From: Gammaproteobacteria bacterium | GTDB taxonomy: Bacteria; Pseudomonadota; Gammaproteobacteria; Eutrophobiales; Eutrophobiaceae | Direction: 5' to 3' | DNA: 48,030 nucleotides | NCBI GenBank assembly: GCA_016179185.1 | Contig: JACORW010000001.1 | Span: forward strand, 1 to 48,030 | Part shown: one piece after another, positions 18,522-26,450 of the stretch | Layout of the letters: each line of letters starts with the position of its first letter | Numbering within the stretch: the first letter of the stretch is position 1 | The notes under the pieces: model-generated | Database searches by the model: none | What the model was told of the DNA's origin: nothing | The model's input: the letters and a program-made list of their open reading frames with translations, nothing else | Program-made: the position numbers and the translations under genes

Positions 18522-19262
18522 TCATTTCCCGCCGCTTCCCAGTTCCGTCACCCAGGCGCTGTTACATTCGGATTCCAGCAATTCGCAGCGCATGCGCACC
18601 AGCGCAGTCGCGGCATAGAACGCCTTGAAGCCCAGCGCCATGATCAGCAGCGGGACCAGCATGCTGGCGTGAATCGCAGGCGCGTCGAAGCGCGTGATGG
18701 TCGGACCCTGATGCAACGTGGACCACCACTCGACGGAATAATGAATGATCGGGATGTTGACCAGGCCGATGGCGGCAAGCACGGCGCCGGCGCGCGCCGC
18801 CATGCGCGTGTCCTCGATGGCGCCCTGCAGCGCGATGTACCCCAGGTACAGGAACAGCAGGATCAGTTCCGAGGTCAGCCGTGCGTCCCAGACCCACCAG
18901 GTACCCCACATGGGTTTCCCCCACAGCGATCCGGTGGCGAGCGCGAGCAGCGTGAACGACGCGCCGAGCGGCGCGCTGGCCCGCGCCAGCGCATCGGCCA
19001 CTTTGACGTTCCACACCAGCCCGGTGATTCCCGCGGCAGCCAGGACGACGTAGACGAACAGTGACATCCATGCCGCCGGCACGTGCACATAGATGATGCG
19101 AACGCTCTCGCCCTGCTGGTAATCGGGCGGCGCGAACCAGAGTGCGCCGGCGAGACCAACGGCCAGCAACGCCGCCGCAGCTCCACCGAACCACGGCGTC
19201 AGCGCGCGGCTCAGCGCAAAAAACTGGTGCGGCGCGGCGTATTTGTACAGGCGCTCGAGCAT
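18522..19262 (-). CDS. ccmC: heme transporter/loading subunit CcmC
   Basis: A six-helix membrane protein that loads heme onto CcmE. It has 246 residues. The WWD motif reads WGTWWVWDARLTSELILLF and the two heme-ligand histidine regions are YVHVPAAWMS and IIHYSVEWWSTLHQG. It starts 3 bp from the ccmB stop. Confidence 0.96.
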   Translation of the reverse strand: MLERLYKYAAPHQFFALSRALTPWFGGAAAALLAVGLAGALWFAPPDYQQGESVRIIYVHVPAAWMSLFVYVVLAAAGITGLVWNVKVADALARASAPLGASFTLLALATGSLWGKPMWGTWWVWDARLTSELILLFLYLGYIALQGAIEDTRMAARAGAVLAAIGLVNIPIIHYSVEWWSTLHQGPTITRFDAPAIHASMLVPLLIMALGFKAFYAATALVRMRCELLESECNSAWVTELGSGGK

Positions 19263-19265
19263 CGT

Positions 19266-19940
19266 TCACCCCAGGCGGATGCGCAACGCCGCCGCGGCCG
19301 CAAAGGGCATGACGGTCAGCGCCAGCACCAGCAGCGCGGACAGGAAATACAGCTCCCCGGCGATGGAAAGACCGTTCATTGCATTGCCCACGGCGGCCAC
19401 AGAGAAGATCAGTACCGGAATATATAAGGGAAGAATAAGCAACGCCAGCAGCACGCCGCTGCCGCTGAGCCCGACCGTAAGCGCGGCCAGCGCCGTGCCC
19501 GTGAGGCTGAACACCGGCGTGCCCAGCAGCAGCGTACTCAGCATCGGCCACAGGGCGGTCGCCGGCAACTGGTACAGCACGGCCAGCGCCAGCGCCGCCG
19601 GCACCAGCGGCACTCCGCACAACAGCCAGTGCGCCAGCGTTTTCGCGCCCACGAGCAGCACCAGAGGCTGTCGGGCCAGGATCAGTTGCTCCAGGGTGCC
19701 GTCGTCGAAGTCCGCATGAAAGATCCGATCCAGCGACAACGTCGCCGCCAGCAACGCGCATACCCAGATGACGGACGGCCCGATAATCGCCAGCGTCGGC
19801 GTGTCGCTGCCCACTGCGAAGGGAAACAGGCTGGCGACAATCACGTAGAACACCAGGGGATTCGCCAGTTCCGCGCGGTGCCGCAGACCAAGCAGCAGAT
19901 CGCGCCGCAACACGGCTTTGCAGGCACGGGCCGCGCTCAT
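19266..19940 (-). CDS. ccmB: heme exporter permease CcmB
   Basis: The ABC permease partner of CcmA. It has 224 residues with six predicted membrane segments and the typical start LRRDLLLGLRHRAELANPLVFY. The segment DFDDGTLEQLIL is characteristic of the family. It overlaps ccmA by 4 bp. Confidence 0.95.
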   Translation of the reverse strand: MSAARACKAVLRRDLLLGLRHRAELANPLVFYVIVASLFPFAVGSDTPTLAIIGPSVIWVCALLAATLSLDRIFHADFDDGTLEQLILARQPLVLLVGAKTLAHWLLCGVPLVPAALALAVLYQLPATALWPMLSTLLLGTPVFSLTGTALAALTVGLSGSGVLLALLILPLYIPVLIFSVAAVGNAMNGLSIAGELYFLSALLVLALTVMPFAAAAALRIRLG

Positions 19941-20581
19941 TTCAGCCGCAGCTCCCGTTGCGGACCGTTCGCGCCGATGTCGGCTTCATGGGTCGCCAGG
20001 ACGACGATGCCGCTGGCGGCGGTGTGGCGTTGCATCAGCTCCTTGAACAGGGCGCGGCCCTCGTTGTCCAGGGACGTCAGCGGCTCATCCAGCAACCACA
20101 GCGGCGCATGACACAGGATCAGCCGGGCCAGCGCGAGCCGCCGCCGCTGCCCCGCAGACAGGCGTCGCGCCCGATTGCCGGCCGAAGCGGTCAGGCCGAC
20201 GCGCTCCAGGGCCGAGTTCAGCGCCTCCGCGTCCACGTTGCCGAGGAGTTCCTGACAGAACGCCAGGTTTTCCCGCGCCGTCAGGTCCAGTTTGATGCCG
20301 TTGTGATGTCCCACGTAATGCAGCACGGCGCTGAACTCCGGACCGAGCTCGCGCACATCGTTGCCGCACCAGAGCACCGCGCCCGTATCCGGTTGCGCCA
20401 GCCCGGCCAGGATCCGTAGCAACGTGCTTTTGCCGCTGCCATTGGGGCCGCGGATCTGCAGGGTTTCACCGGACTGCAAGTCGCAATTCAGATTGTCGAA
20501 CAGCAGCGACGCTCCACGGATGCATTGCACTGCGCGCATCTCCAGCCGTGGGGCAGCGCTGCTGATGGACGGTGTGTTCAT
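19937..20581 (-). CDS. ccmA: heme exporter ATP-binding protein CcmA
   Basis: An ABC ATPase of 214 residues that drives release of heme-loaded CcmE. Walker A is GPNGSGKST, the signature LSAGQRRRLALARL, and Walker B LWLLDEPLTSLD. I chose the ATG at 20581; a TTG two codons upstream is possible. It is the first gene of ccmABCDEFGHI. Directly upstream, in place of an ordinary leader, is a heptad-repeat hairpin (20592-20703). Confidence 0.95.
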   Translation of the reverse strand: MNTPSISSAAPRLEMRAVQCIRGASLLFDNLNCDLQSGETLQIRGPNGSGKSTLLRILAGLAQPDTGAVLWCGNDVRELGPEFSAVLHYVGHHNGIKLDLTARENLAFCQELLGNVDAEALNSALERVGLTASAGNRARRLSAGQRRRLALARLILCHAPLWLLDEPLTSLDNEGRALFKELMQRHTAASGIVVLATHEADIGANGPQRELRLK

Positions 20582-20591
20582 ATACAAATGC

Positions 20592-20703
20592 AGTGAAAAG
20601 TTAAAAGTTAAAAGTGGAAAGTGAAAGACGGAGGTTTTGCATGCGCATGGCGTGGACCCTGGAATGTGTTCACTTTTTACTTTCGACTTTTCACTTTCAG
20701 CTC
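20592..20703. repeat. heptad-repeat inverted array 1 (AAAAGTK type)
   Basis: The left arm has five in-phase 7-mers from 20592 to 20626 (AGTGAAA, AGTTAAA, AGTTAAA, AGTGGAA, AGTGAAA). The right arm has four complementary 7-mers from 20669 to 20696 (TTCACTT, TTTACTT, TCGACTT, TTCACTT) and a degraded fifth to 20703. The spacer is 42 bp. It fills the gap between the acyltransferase stop (20718) and the ccmA start (20581), both on the minus strand, and would form a long hairpin in RNA. Confidence 0.85.
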
Positions 20704-20717
20704 ATGTCCCGCCGGCA

Positions 20718-21446
20718 TCAACCCGCCGTGTCGGCAAGCGCCGGCACGGGCAGTGTGGCGACGGTAGACTCGATCCATTGTTCCGCCAGTGCCATGATCT
20801 CTTTTGCGGAACGCCCCTCGCTCGCGATCGGCGGCCCGATGACCATGCGGATTCGCCCGGGGTGCTTTGTGAAACTGCGGCGCGGCCAGAACCAGCCGGC
20901 ATTGTGCGCGACGGGTATCACCGGGCGCCCGGTCTCCGCCGCCAGTAACCCGCCGCCGGGCTGATACCTGCCGCGCTGTCCCGGCGCGACACGCGTTCCC
21001 TCGGGGAAGATCACGACCCAGATATTGTCCGCCAGCCGCCTGCGGCCCTGCCGCACCAGTTGCCGCAGCGCGCGGGTGCCGGCGCTGCGATCAATCGCGA
21101 TGGGGTTCATCGCCGCCAGTCCCCAGCCGTAGATCGGGATCCACAGCAGTTCCCGCTTCAGTACCCATGCCTGCGCCGGGAACAGCAGTTGCAGCGCGAG
21201 CGTTTCCCACGCCGACTGATGCTTGCACAGGATTATCGCCGCCCGGGACGGGACGTTCTCCCTGCCGGTAACATCAAAGCGCAGATTGCAGGTCACACCC
21301 AGCCACCAGAGATTGAACGCCGCCCAACGCGACACGACCGCGAAGCGCACCCGGAACGGCGCCGGCAGCAGGCAGATCCCCAGCAAGGCGATTACGGGCG
21401 TCACCGCCGCCATCCCGGCATAAAACAATGTGGCGCGCAACAGCAT
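20718..21446 (-). CDS. 1-acylglycerol-3-phosphate acyltransferase family protein
   Basis: A PlsC-type membrane acyltransferase of 242 residues, likely acting on lysophospholipid. One N-terminal membrane helix is visible. The catalytic motif is CKHQSAWET, an H-x4-E form of the usual H-x4-D that is seen in this subfamily, and the substrate-binding motif is FPEGTR. It overlaps the gmhB stop (TGATG), so the two are coupled. It may be PlsC itself or a lipid A/LPS-related acyltransferase; the sequence does not decide. Confidence 0.88.
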   Translation of the reverse strand: MLLRATLFYAGMAAVTPVIALLGICLLPAPFRVRFAVVSRWAAFNLWWLGVTCNLRFDVTGRENVPSRAAIILCKHQSAWETLALQLLFPAQAWVLKRELLWIPIYGWGLAAMNPIAIDRSAGTRALRQLVRQGRRRLADNIWVVIFPEGTRVAPGQRGRYQPGGGLLAAETGRPVIPVAHNAGWFWPRRSFTKHPGRIRMVIGPPIASEGRSAKEIMALAEQWIESTVATLPVPALADTAG

Positions 21447-22024
21447 CAGTACTGTGCCGGGTCGGACCCCGGCCGGGCTCCGCTCTCCGTCAGCAAGGCC
21501 TCCACGGCGGCGCGCAGATCGTCATGCACCGGAACGCCGGCGGGCAGCTTGCCGGACTTTTCCAGATCGCGCCCGTTGCCGGTGCGCACCAGGACCGGAC
21601 GCGCGCCGGCGGCCTGCGCGGCTTCGATGTCGCTCAGCTTGTCACCGATGGAAGGCACCCCGGAAACGTTTGCGCCGAGCCGATGCGCCAGCTCCCGGTA
21701 CAGTCCGGTTCCCGGTTTGCGGCATGTGCAGTTGTCGTCCGGTTTGTGCGGGCAGAAAAAAAACGCCTCAATGTTGCCGCCGAACTGGCTCAGATGCAGC
21801 ACCAGTTTCTGATGAATGGCGTTCAGATCCTCGATGGTCATGAAGCCGCGGCCAAGAGCCGACTGGTTGGAAAGAATCACGACGCGGTAGCCGGCGCGAT
21901 TCGCCCGGCTGATGGCCCCAAGGCTGCCGGGGAGCGCCTTCCACTCCGACTCGCTCTTGATGTGGTCCGGGGAATCGGCGTTGATGACGCCGTCCCGGTC
22001 GAGGATCAGGAGGTTCGCGTTCAT
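21446..22024 (-). CDS. gmhB: D-glycero-beta-D-manno-heptose-1,7-bisphosphate 7-phosphatase
   Basis: A HAD-family phosphatase of ADP-heptose synthesis for LPS inner core. It has 192 residues: catalytic LDRDGVIN, the SNQSALGRG segment, a zinc site CPHKPDDNCTCRKP and the final acid motif GDKLSDIEAA. It overlaps glyS by 4 bp, the common glyQ-glyS-gmhB-plsC order of gammaproteobacteria. Confidence 0.95.
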   Translation of the reverse strand: MNANLLILDRDGVINADSPDHIKSESEWKALPGSLGAISRANRAGYRVVILSNQSALGRGFMTIEDLNAIHQKLVLHLSQFGGNIEAFFFCPHKPDDNCTCRKPGTGLYRELAHRLGANVSGVPSIGDKLSDIEAAQAAGARPVLVRTGNGRDLEKSGKLPAGVPVHDDLRAAVEALLTESGARPGSDPAQY

Positions 22025-24102
22025 CCCTGTTGCAGGCAGGAGATGTCCGCCGTGCGCAGAAACAGCGCGCTCAACCGTCGCAGCAACGCCAGCCGGTTGC
22101 GGCGCACGGCCTCTTCCTCGCTCATGACCAGAACCTTGTCGAAGAAAGCATCCACCGCGGCACGCAGGCCGGCGAGCATCGAAAGCGCAGACATGTGGTC
22201 GCCGCGATCCAGCAACGGGCGCACCTGCAGTTCGGTGCGCTGCAGGGCGCGCGCCAGTTCCCGCTCCGCCGTTTCCTTCAGCAAATTCTCGTCCACCTGA
22301 CCGGTATCATCGTCGCCGGCCTGGCGCAGGATGTTGCGGATGCGTTTGTTGGCTGCCGCCAGGCTCTCCGCTTCGGGACGCCGTGTAAACTCGGTGACCG
22401 CGCGCACCCGATGGTGAAAATCCAGCGGCCGGGTCGGCCGGCGCACGAGTACGGATTCAAACACGTCTGCGCGCGTGTCCTCGTCCAGGTAGTAACGGCG
22501 CAGACGCTCCATCATGAAATCGAAGGCCGCCGGGACGGTGCCGGCGGCGTTCACAGTGTCCGGCAACCCCTCCGCTGCCCTGCGCAGGCAGTGTTCCAGA
22601 TCCAGATCCAGTCCGCGCTCGATGATGATGCGCAGGCAGCCGAGGGCGGCTCGGCGCAAGCCGAAGGGGTCCTTCTCTCCGGTCGGCGGCTGGCCGGCGG
22701 CGAAGATCCCGAGCACGGCATCGAGCTTGTCGGCGACCGCGAGGATCTGCCCCGTGGGCGTCACAGGCAGGCGATCCCCCGCGAAACGCGGCAGATATTG
22801 TTCGTCGAGGGCGGTTGCGATCCCGTCGGGAACGCCGTCGTGCTGCGCGTAGTAGCGTCCCATGGTGCCCTGCAATTCGGGAAACTCGCCCACCATCCCG
22901 GTCAACAGATCGCACTTCGCCAGTTGCGCGGCACGTTCCGCCGCCGCGGTGTCGGCTCCCAGCTCGCCCCCGATGAACGCGCACAGCCGCGCGATGCGCC
23001 GCGTGCGATCCGCGAGCGTGCCGAGTTTATTCTGGTACACCACCTTTTCCAGCGCCGGGGCCCGTTCCGCCAGCGGCGTGCGGCGATCGCGTTCCCAGAA
23101 AAACGCGGCATCGGCAAATCGCGGCCGGATCACGCGCTCGTTGCCGCGGCGGATAGTCTCGGGTTGCGGGCTGTCAATATTCGCGATGGCGATGAAGCGC
23201 GGCAACAGCGCGCGTCCGTCACCGGCCAGCACCGGAAAGTACCGCTGATGGTGCTGCATTGCGGCGATCAACACCTCGCGCGGCAGCTCCAGGAAGCGAT
23301 TGTCGAATGTGCCGGTTATCGGGACCGGCCATTCCACCAGCGCCGCCACCTCCTCCACCAGCGCCGGCCCGATGTGCGCAATTCCATTTTCCCTGGCGGC
23401 GGCTGCGCGCACCTGCCCGGAAACGAGTTCCATGCGCGCGTCAAAATCCACGAGCACATGTCCCTTGTCCCGCAGCAGGCGCACATAGTCTTTTGGCGCG
23501 GGGATCGGGATCGATCCCGGATGATGAAAACGATGGCCGCGCGTGTCGCGCCCGGCGGGGACCCCCAGCGGCGCGCACGGCACCACCTCAGTGCCGAACA
23601 GCACCACGGTCCAATGCACCGGCCGCGCGAATTCCGTGTCGCCGCTGCCCCAGCGCATGCGTTTCGGGATCGGCAGCCGCGCCAGCGCCGCATCAATGAT
23701 CTCCGGCAGCAGGGCCGTGGTGGGCGCGCCCTTCTCCAGGGCGCGATGGACCAGCCATTTGCCCTTGTCGGTTTCCTGGGTCTCAAGCTTGTCCACGCCG
23801 GTGCCGCAGGAGCGGGCGAACCCCTGCGCTGCCGACGTGGGTTTACCGCCCGTGTCGTAGGCGGCGCTCAGTGCCGGGCCGCGTTTTACCACCTCGCGAT
23901 CCCGCTGGGCCACGGCGAGTCCCGCGATGAGCACCGCAAGCCGGCGCGGCGTCGCGAACCACCGGCAGGACTCCGACGCCAGCGACTGTTTTTCCAGACC
24001 GGCGCGTATTTCATCGGCGAAGGCCGTGCCCAGCCGCCGCAGCGCCTTCGGCGGCAGCTCCTCGGTGCCGATTTCGATCAAAAGGTCGCGGTTCGCGCTC
24101 AT
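22021..24102 (-). CDS. glyS: glycyl-tRNA synthetase beta subunit
   Basis: The tRNA-binding subunit of the alpha2-beta2 enzyme. It has 693 residues from the ATG at 24102, beginning SANRDLLIEIGTEELPPKAL, the canonical start, and including the HD-like core and a C-terminal anticodon-binding region (DKVLVMSEEEAVRRNRLALL). Other in-frame ATGs at 24111 and further out to 24144 exist. The region just before the start is taken up by an 87-bp inverted-repeat element, so no normal ribosome site is visible. Confidence 0.96.
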   Translation of the reverse strand: MSANRDLLIEIGTEELPPKALRRLGTAFADEIRAGLEKQSLASESCRWFATPRRLAVLIAGLAVAQRDREVVKRGPALSAAYDTGGKPTSAAQGFARSCGTGVDKLETQETDKGKWLVHRALEKGAPTTALLPEIIDAALARLPIPKRMRWGSGDTEFARPVHWTVVLFGTEVVPCAPLGVPAGRDTRGHRFHHPGSIPIPAPKDYVRLLRDKGHVLVDFDARMELVSGQVRAAAARENGIAHIGPALVEEVAALVEWPVPITGTFDNRFLELPREVLIAAMQHHQRYFPVLAGDGRALLPRFIAIANIDSPQPETIRRGNERVIRPRFADAAFFWERDRRTPLAERAPALEKVVYQNKLGTLADRTRRIARLCAFIGGELGADTAAAERAAQLAKCDLLTGMVGEFPELQGTMGRYYAQHDGVPDGIATALDEQYLPRFAGDRLPVTPTGQILAVADKLDAVLGIFAAGQPPTGEKDPFGLRRAALGCLRIIIERGLDLDLEHCLRRAAEGLPDTVNAAGTVPAAFDFMMERLRRYYLDEDTRADVFESVLVRRPTRPLDFHHRVRAVTEFTRRPEAESLAAANKRIRNILRQAGDDDTGQVDENLLKETAERELARALQRTELQVRPLLDRGDHMSALSMLAGLRAAVDAFFDKVLVMSEEEAVRRNRLALLRRLSALFLRTADISCLQQG

Positions 24103-24111
24103 GGAAATCAT

Positions 24112-24198
24112 GGGGCCAGAGGCAATGAACACTGCAATGCCCACATGCGGAAATCGGAGGCTTGCGACTGATCAGCCCGTTTCATTGACTCTGGCCCC
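24112..24198. repeat. small inverted-repeat element, GGGGCCAGAG termini
   Basis: GGGGCCAGAGGCAATGAA (24112-24129) and, inverted, GGGGCCAGAGTCAATGAA (24181-24198): 18-bp ends with one mismatch. The ends resemble GGGGTCAGAGC of the elements at 25155 and 29956. The element spans the glyQ stop and the glyS start, and its right end is translated as the last residues of GlyQ. Confidence 0.75.
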
Positions 24199-25092
24199 TT
24201 GATTTCCGCCGCCGTTTTTCAGCATCGGGAACCCCAGCGACTCGCGGCTGGCGAAATAGGACTGGGCCACGGCCCGGGCCAGTGCGCGCACGCGCAGGAT
24301 GTAACGCTGGCGCTCGGTCACCGAAATCGCGCCCCGCGCGTCCAGCAGATTGAACACATGGGAGGTCTTCAACATCATTTCATAGGCGGGCAGCGGCAGG
24401 CCGCCGTCCACGAGTGCCCGGCTCTGCTGCTCGAATTGCTCGAACCATTGAAACAACAGTACCGTGTCGGCGCGCTCGAAATTGTAATGGGACATTTCCA
24501 CCTCGTTCTGATGATAGATGTCGCCATAGGTCACCGGACCGGTCGCTGCCTTCGTCCACACCAGGTCAAATACGCTGTCCACGTTCTGCAGGTACATGGC
24601 GATGCGTTCCAGCCCGTAGGTAAGTTCCCCGGAAACGGGCCGGCAGTCGAGTCCTCCCACCTGCTGGAAATAGGTGAACTGCGTGATCTCCATGCCGTTC
24701 AGCCACACCTCCCACCCCAGGCCCCACGCGCCCAGTGTCGGCGATTCCCAGTCATCCTCCACGAAGCGGATGTCGTGGATGAGCGGATCGATGCCGAGAC
24801 TGCGCAGCGAGTCCAGGTAAATGTCCTGTATGTCCGGCGGCGAGGGCTTGAGCAGCACCTGGTACTGGTAATAATGTTGCAGGCGGTTCGGGTTGTCGCC
24901 GTAACGTCCGTCCGCGGGCCGCCGCGTTGGCTGTACATAGGCGGCTCGCCAGGGCTCCGGCCCGATGGCGCGCAGAAAAGTCGCCGGATGGAAGGTGCCC
25001 GCGCCCATCTCCATGTCGTAGGGTTGCTGGATGACGCAGCCCCGTTCCGACCAGAAGCGTTGCAGATGAAAAATGAGATCCTGAAAGGTCAT
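24172..25092 (-). CDS. glyQ: glycyl-tRNA synthetase alpha subunit
   Basis: The catalytic subunit, class II type, of 306 residues. It shows [20 protein letters not shown], the motif-2 region [40 protein letters not shown] and [14 protein letters not shown]. The last eight residues (GARVNETG) are encoded within the terminal repeat of the element at 24112-24198, so the native C-terminus seems to have been replaced or extended. It is the first gene of a long minus-strand operon. Confidence 0.96.
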   Translation of the reverse strand: MTFQDLIFHLQRFWSERGCVIQQPYDMEMGAGTFHPATFLRAIGPEPWRAAYVQPTRRPADGRYGDNPNRLQHYYQYQVLLKPSPPDIQDIYLDSLRSLGIDPLIHDIRFVEDDWESPTLGAWGLGWEVWLNGMEITQFTYFQQVGGLDCRPVSGELTYGLERIAMYLQNVDSVFDLVWTKAATGPVTYGDIYHQNEVEMSHYNFERADTVLLFQWFEQFEQQSRALVDGGLPLPAYEMMLKTSHVFNLLDARGAISVTERQRYILRVRALARAVAQSYFASRESLGFPMLKNGGGNQGARVNETG

Positions 25093-25154
25093 GGGGCGCC
25101 GCGATTTTCGCGGACGAGTATACCGTCTGGATCGGCGTCAGGGCACAGGGGAAA

Positions 25155-25247
25155 GGGGTCAGAGCAAACGCATTGCAGGCCAATTCGCCGCAGTGCTCCA
25201 AATGTCTCCACTGCCTGCTGAGTCACCGGGGCCGTCGCTCTGACCCC
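25155..25247. repeat. small inverted-repeat element, GGGGTCAGAGC termini
   Basis: GGGGTCAGAGC at 25155-25165 and GCTCTGACCCC at 25237-25247, perfect 11-bp ends, 93 bp in all. It fills the gap between the glyQ start and the stop codon of the DUF4340 gene. Ends of this type are common in non-autonomous elements associated with REP-associated (Y1/RAYT) transposases; no transposase is present here. Confidence 0.65.
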
Positions 25248-25256
25248 GGGATACGG

Positions 25257-26441
25257 TTACTCCGGCAGTTTGATGGGACTTTCGCCCTTCGGCAACGGAT
25301 CGCGCACGAGATTTTCCATGCGGCGGGTCAGCAGGTCGAACTTGAACTGCGGCACCTGGAATACCCAGCCCTGCACCGCTGCGTTGAATCTGTCCACTTC
25401 GCCCTTTACGTCCGGCGCGGGGGATTCTACAGGTGGGGCGCCGGCTGCCGGCGGTTCCGCCGTGCCGGAAGTCTTTTCCGTTGCCGCATTGCCTTGCGGT
25501 GGGGCTGTGGCCCCGGCATCAGCCGTCGTCATGTGCGTCGCCTCCGCCGGCGGTTCGTAGGCAAAGCTGACGCGGGTCATGGGTTTGTCGTCAACGCGGC
25601 CGGACACCAGGGTCGCGATCAGGCCGTCGAACGTATGCACCGTCATCGTGACGGCATCCGCGGGGAAGGTTACGTTGCCGGCGGCCCGGGCGTTCTCGAG
25701 GAAAAAAGTCTCCAGCACGGTGCCCATGCGGCTGAGTTCCACGGACGATTGCGGCTCCTTCCCGGGTGGCACGCCGGCCAGGACCAGGTCCGCGCCTTTC
25801 ATGTCCCGCGCCAGGGAGACGCGACTGCCGTCCGGGTGGGCGATCTCCACGCTGCGGACGCGGTCTGCCGCGACATCGAACAGGTCCCGGTTGAGCCACT
25901 TGCCGATCTCGGTGGAGGCATCCAGTTTGCCTTCCACCAGCAGTGCATTGCCGGAACCCGGCCGGCGCACGTACAACGCCGGCGCTTCGGTACGTGACGT
26001 GCTGCGGCGATTGCGGCCCACGATCAATGCCGCGAGGACCTCGCCCCCGGTATACTTCAGTTGCAGCAGAATGGAATTGGAACCGGACACGTCGAGGTCT
26101 TCAACGCCAAGACGCTTGAACATCTTCCTGTTGCTGGTCTTGTCTGCCACATGACGCAGCTCGGCCACGCCGATGACGGTACTGCGCACGCGTTCGATCA
26201 CCGCCGGATAGCCGTCGGCTTCGCGGACCACCCATTTCCCGCTGTCGCGCGCCAGAGTGATGGTCCGATCATGTCCCTGCACCGATATCTCCGCCACATC
26301 GTTGGCGCGGGAGCGCAGATCCGGAAACAACAGCGGTTTTTCCACGTGCCCGGTCGGCGCCCGCAGCCGCGTCGCCATAATCGCCGCGGCCAGCGCCGCG
26401 ACCGTGACGATGCCGAAGATGATCAGTTTTCGCGACTGCAT
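25257..26441 (-). CDS. DUF4340 domain-containing protein
   Basis: 394 residues with one N-terminal membrane anchor (LIIFGIVTVAALAAAIMA) and a large periplasmic part containing repeats of a DUF4340 beta fold (for example WVVREADGYPAVIERV, RLGVEDLDVSGSNSILLQL, LLVEGKLDAS). A low-complexity Ala/Pro/Thr stretch lies near 310-350. It is the last gene of a four-gene set with GldG-like, permease and ATPase genes, a common association. The function is unknown; it is probably an accessory of the transporter. Confidence 0.88.
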   Translation of the reverse strand: MQSRKLIIFGIVTVAALAAAIMATRLRAPTGHVEKPLLFPDLRSRANDVAEISVQGHDRTITLARDSGKWVVREADGYPAVIERVRSTVIGVAELRHVADKTSNRKMFKRLGVEDLDVSGSNSILLQLKYTGGEVLAALIVGRNRRSTSRTEAPALYVRRPGSGNALLVEGKLDASTEIGKWLNRDLFDVAADRVRSVEIAHPDGSRVSLARDMKGADLVLAGVPPGKEPQSSVELSRMGTVLETFFLENARAAGNVTFPADAVTMTVHTFDGLIATLVSGRVDDKPMTRVSFAYEPPAEATHMTTADAGATAPPQGNAATEKTSGTAEPPAAGAPPVESPAPDVKGEVDRFNAAVQGWVFQVPQFKFDLLTRRMENLVRDPLPKGESPIKLPE

Positions 26442-26450
26442 GGCGTACGC

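Noticed and set aside
22030..24171. 713-residue open frame on the plus strand opposite glyS, and similar long antisense frames at 702-1808, 4280-5251, 6712-7968, 15943-17604, 27258-29069 and 29057-30796
   Set aside because: Each lies exactly opposite a well-identified gene and its translation is rich in Arg, His, Gln and Ala without any domain. High GC at third positions keeps the antisense frame open.
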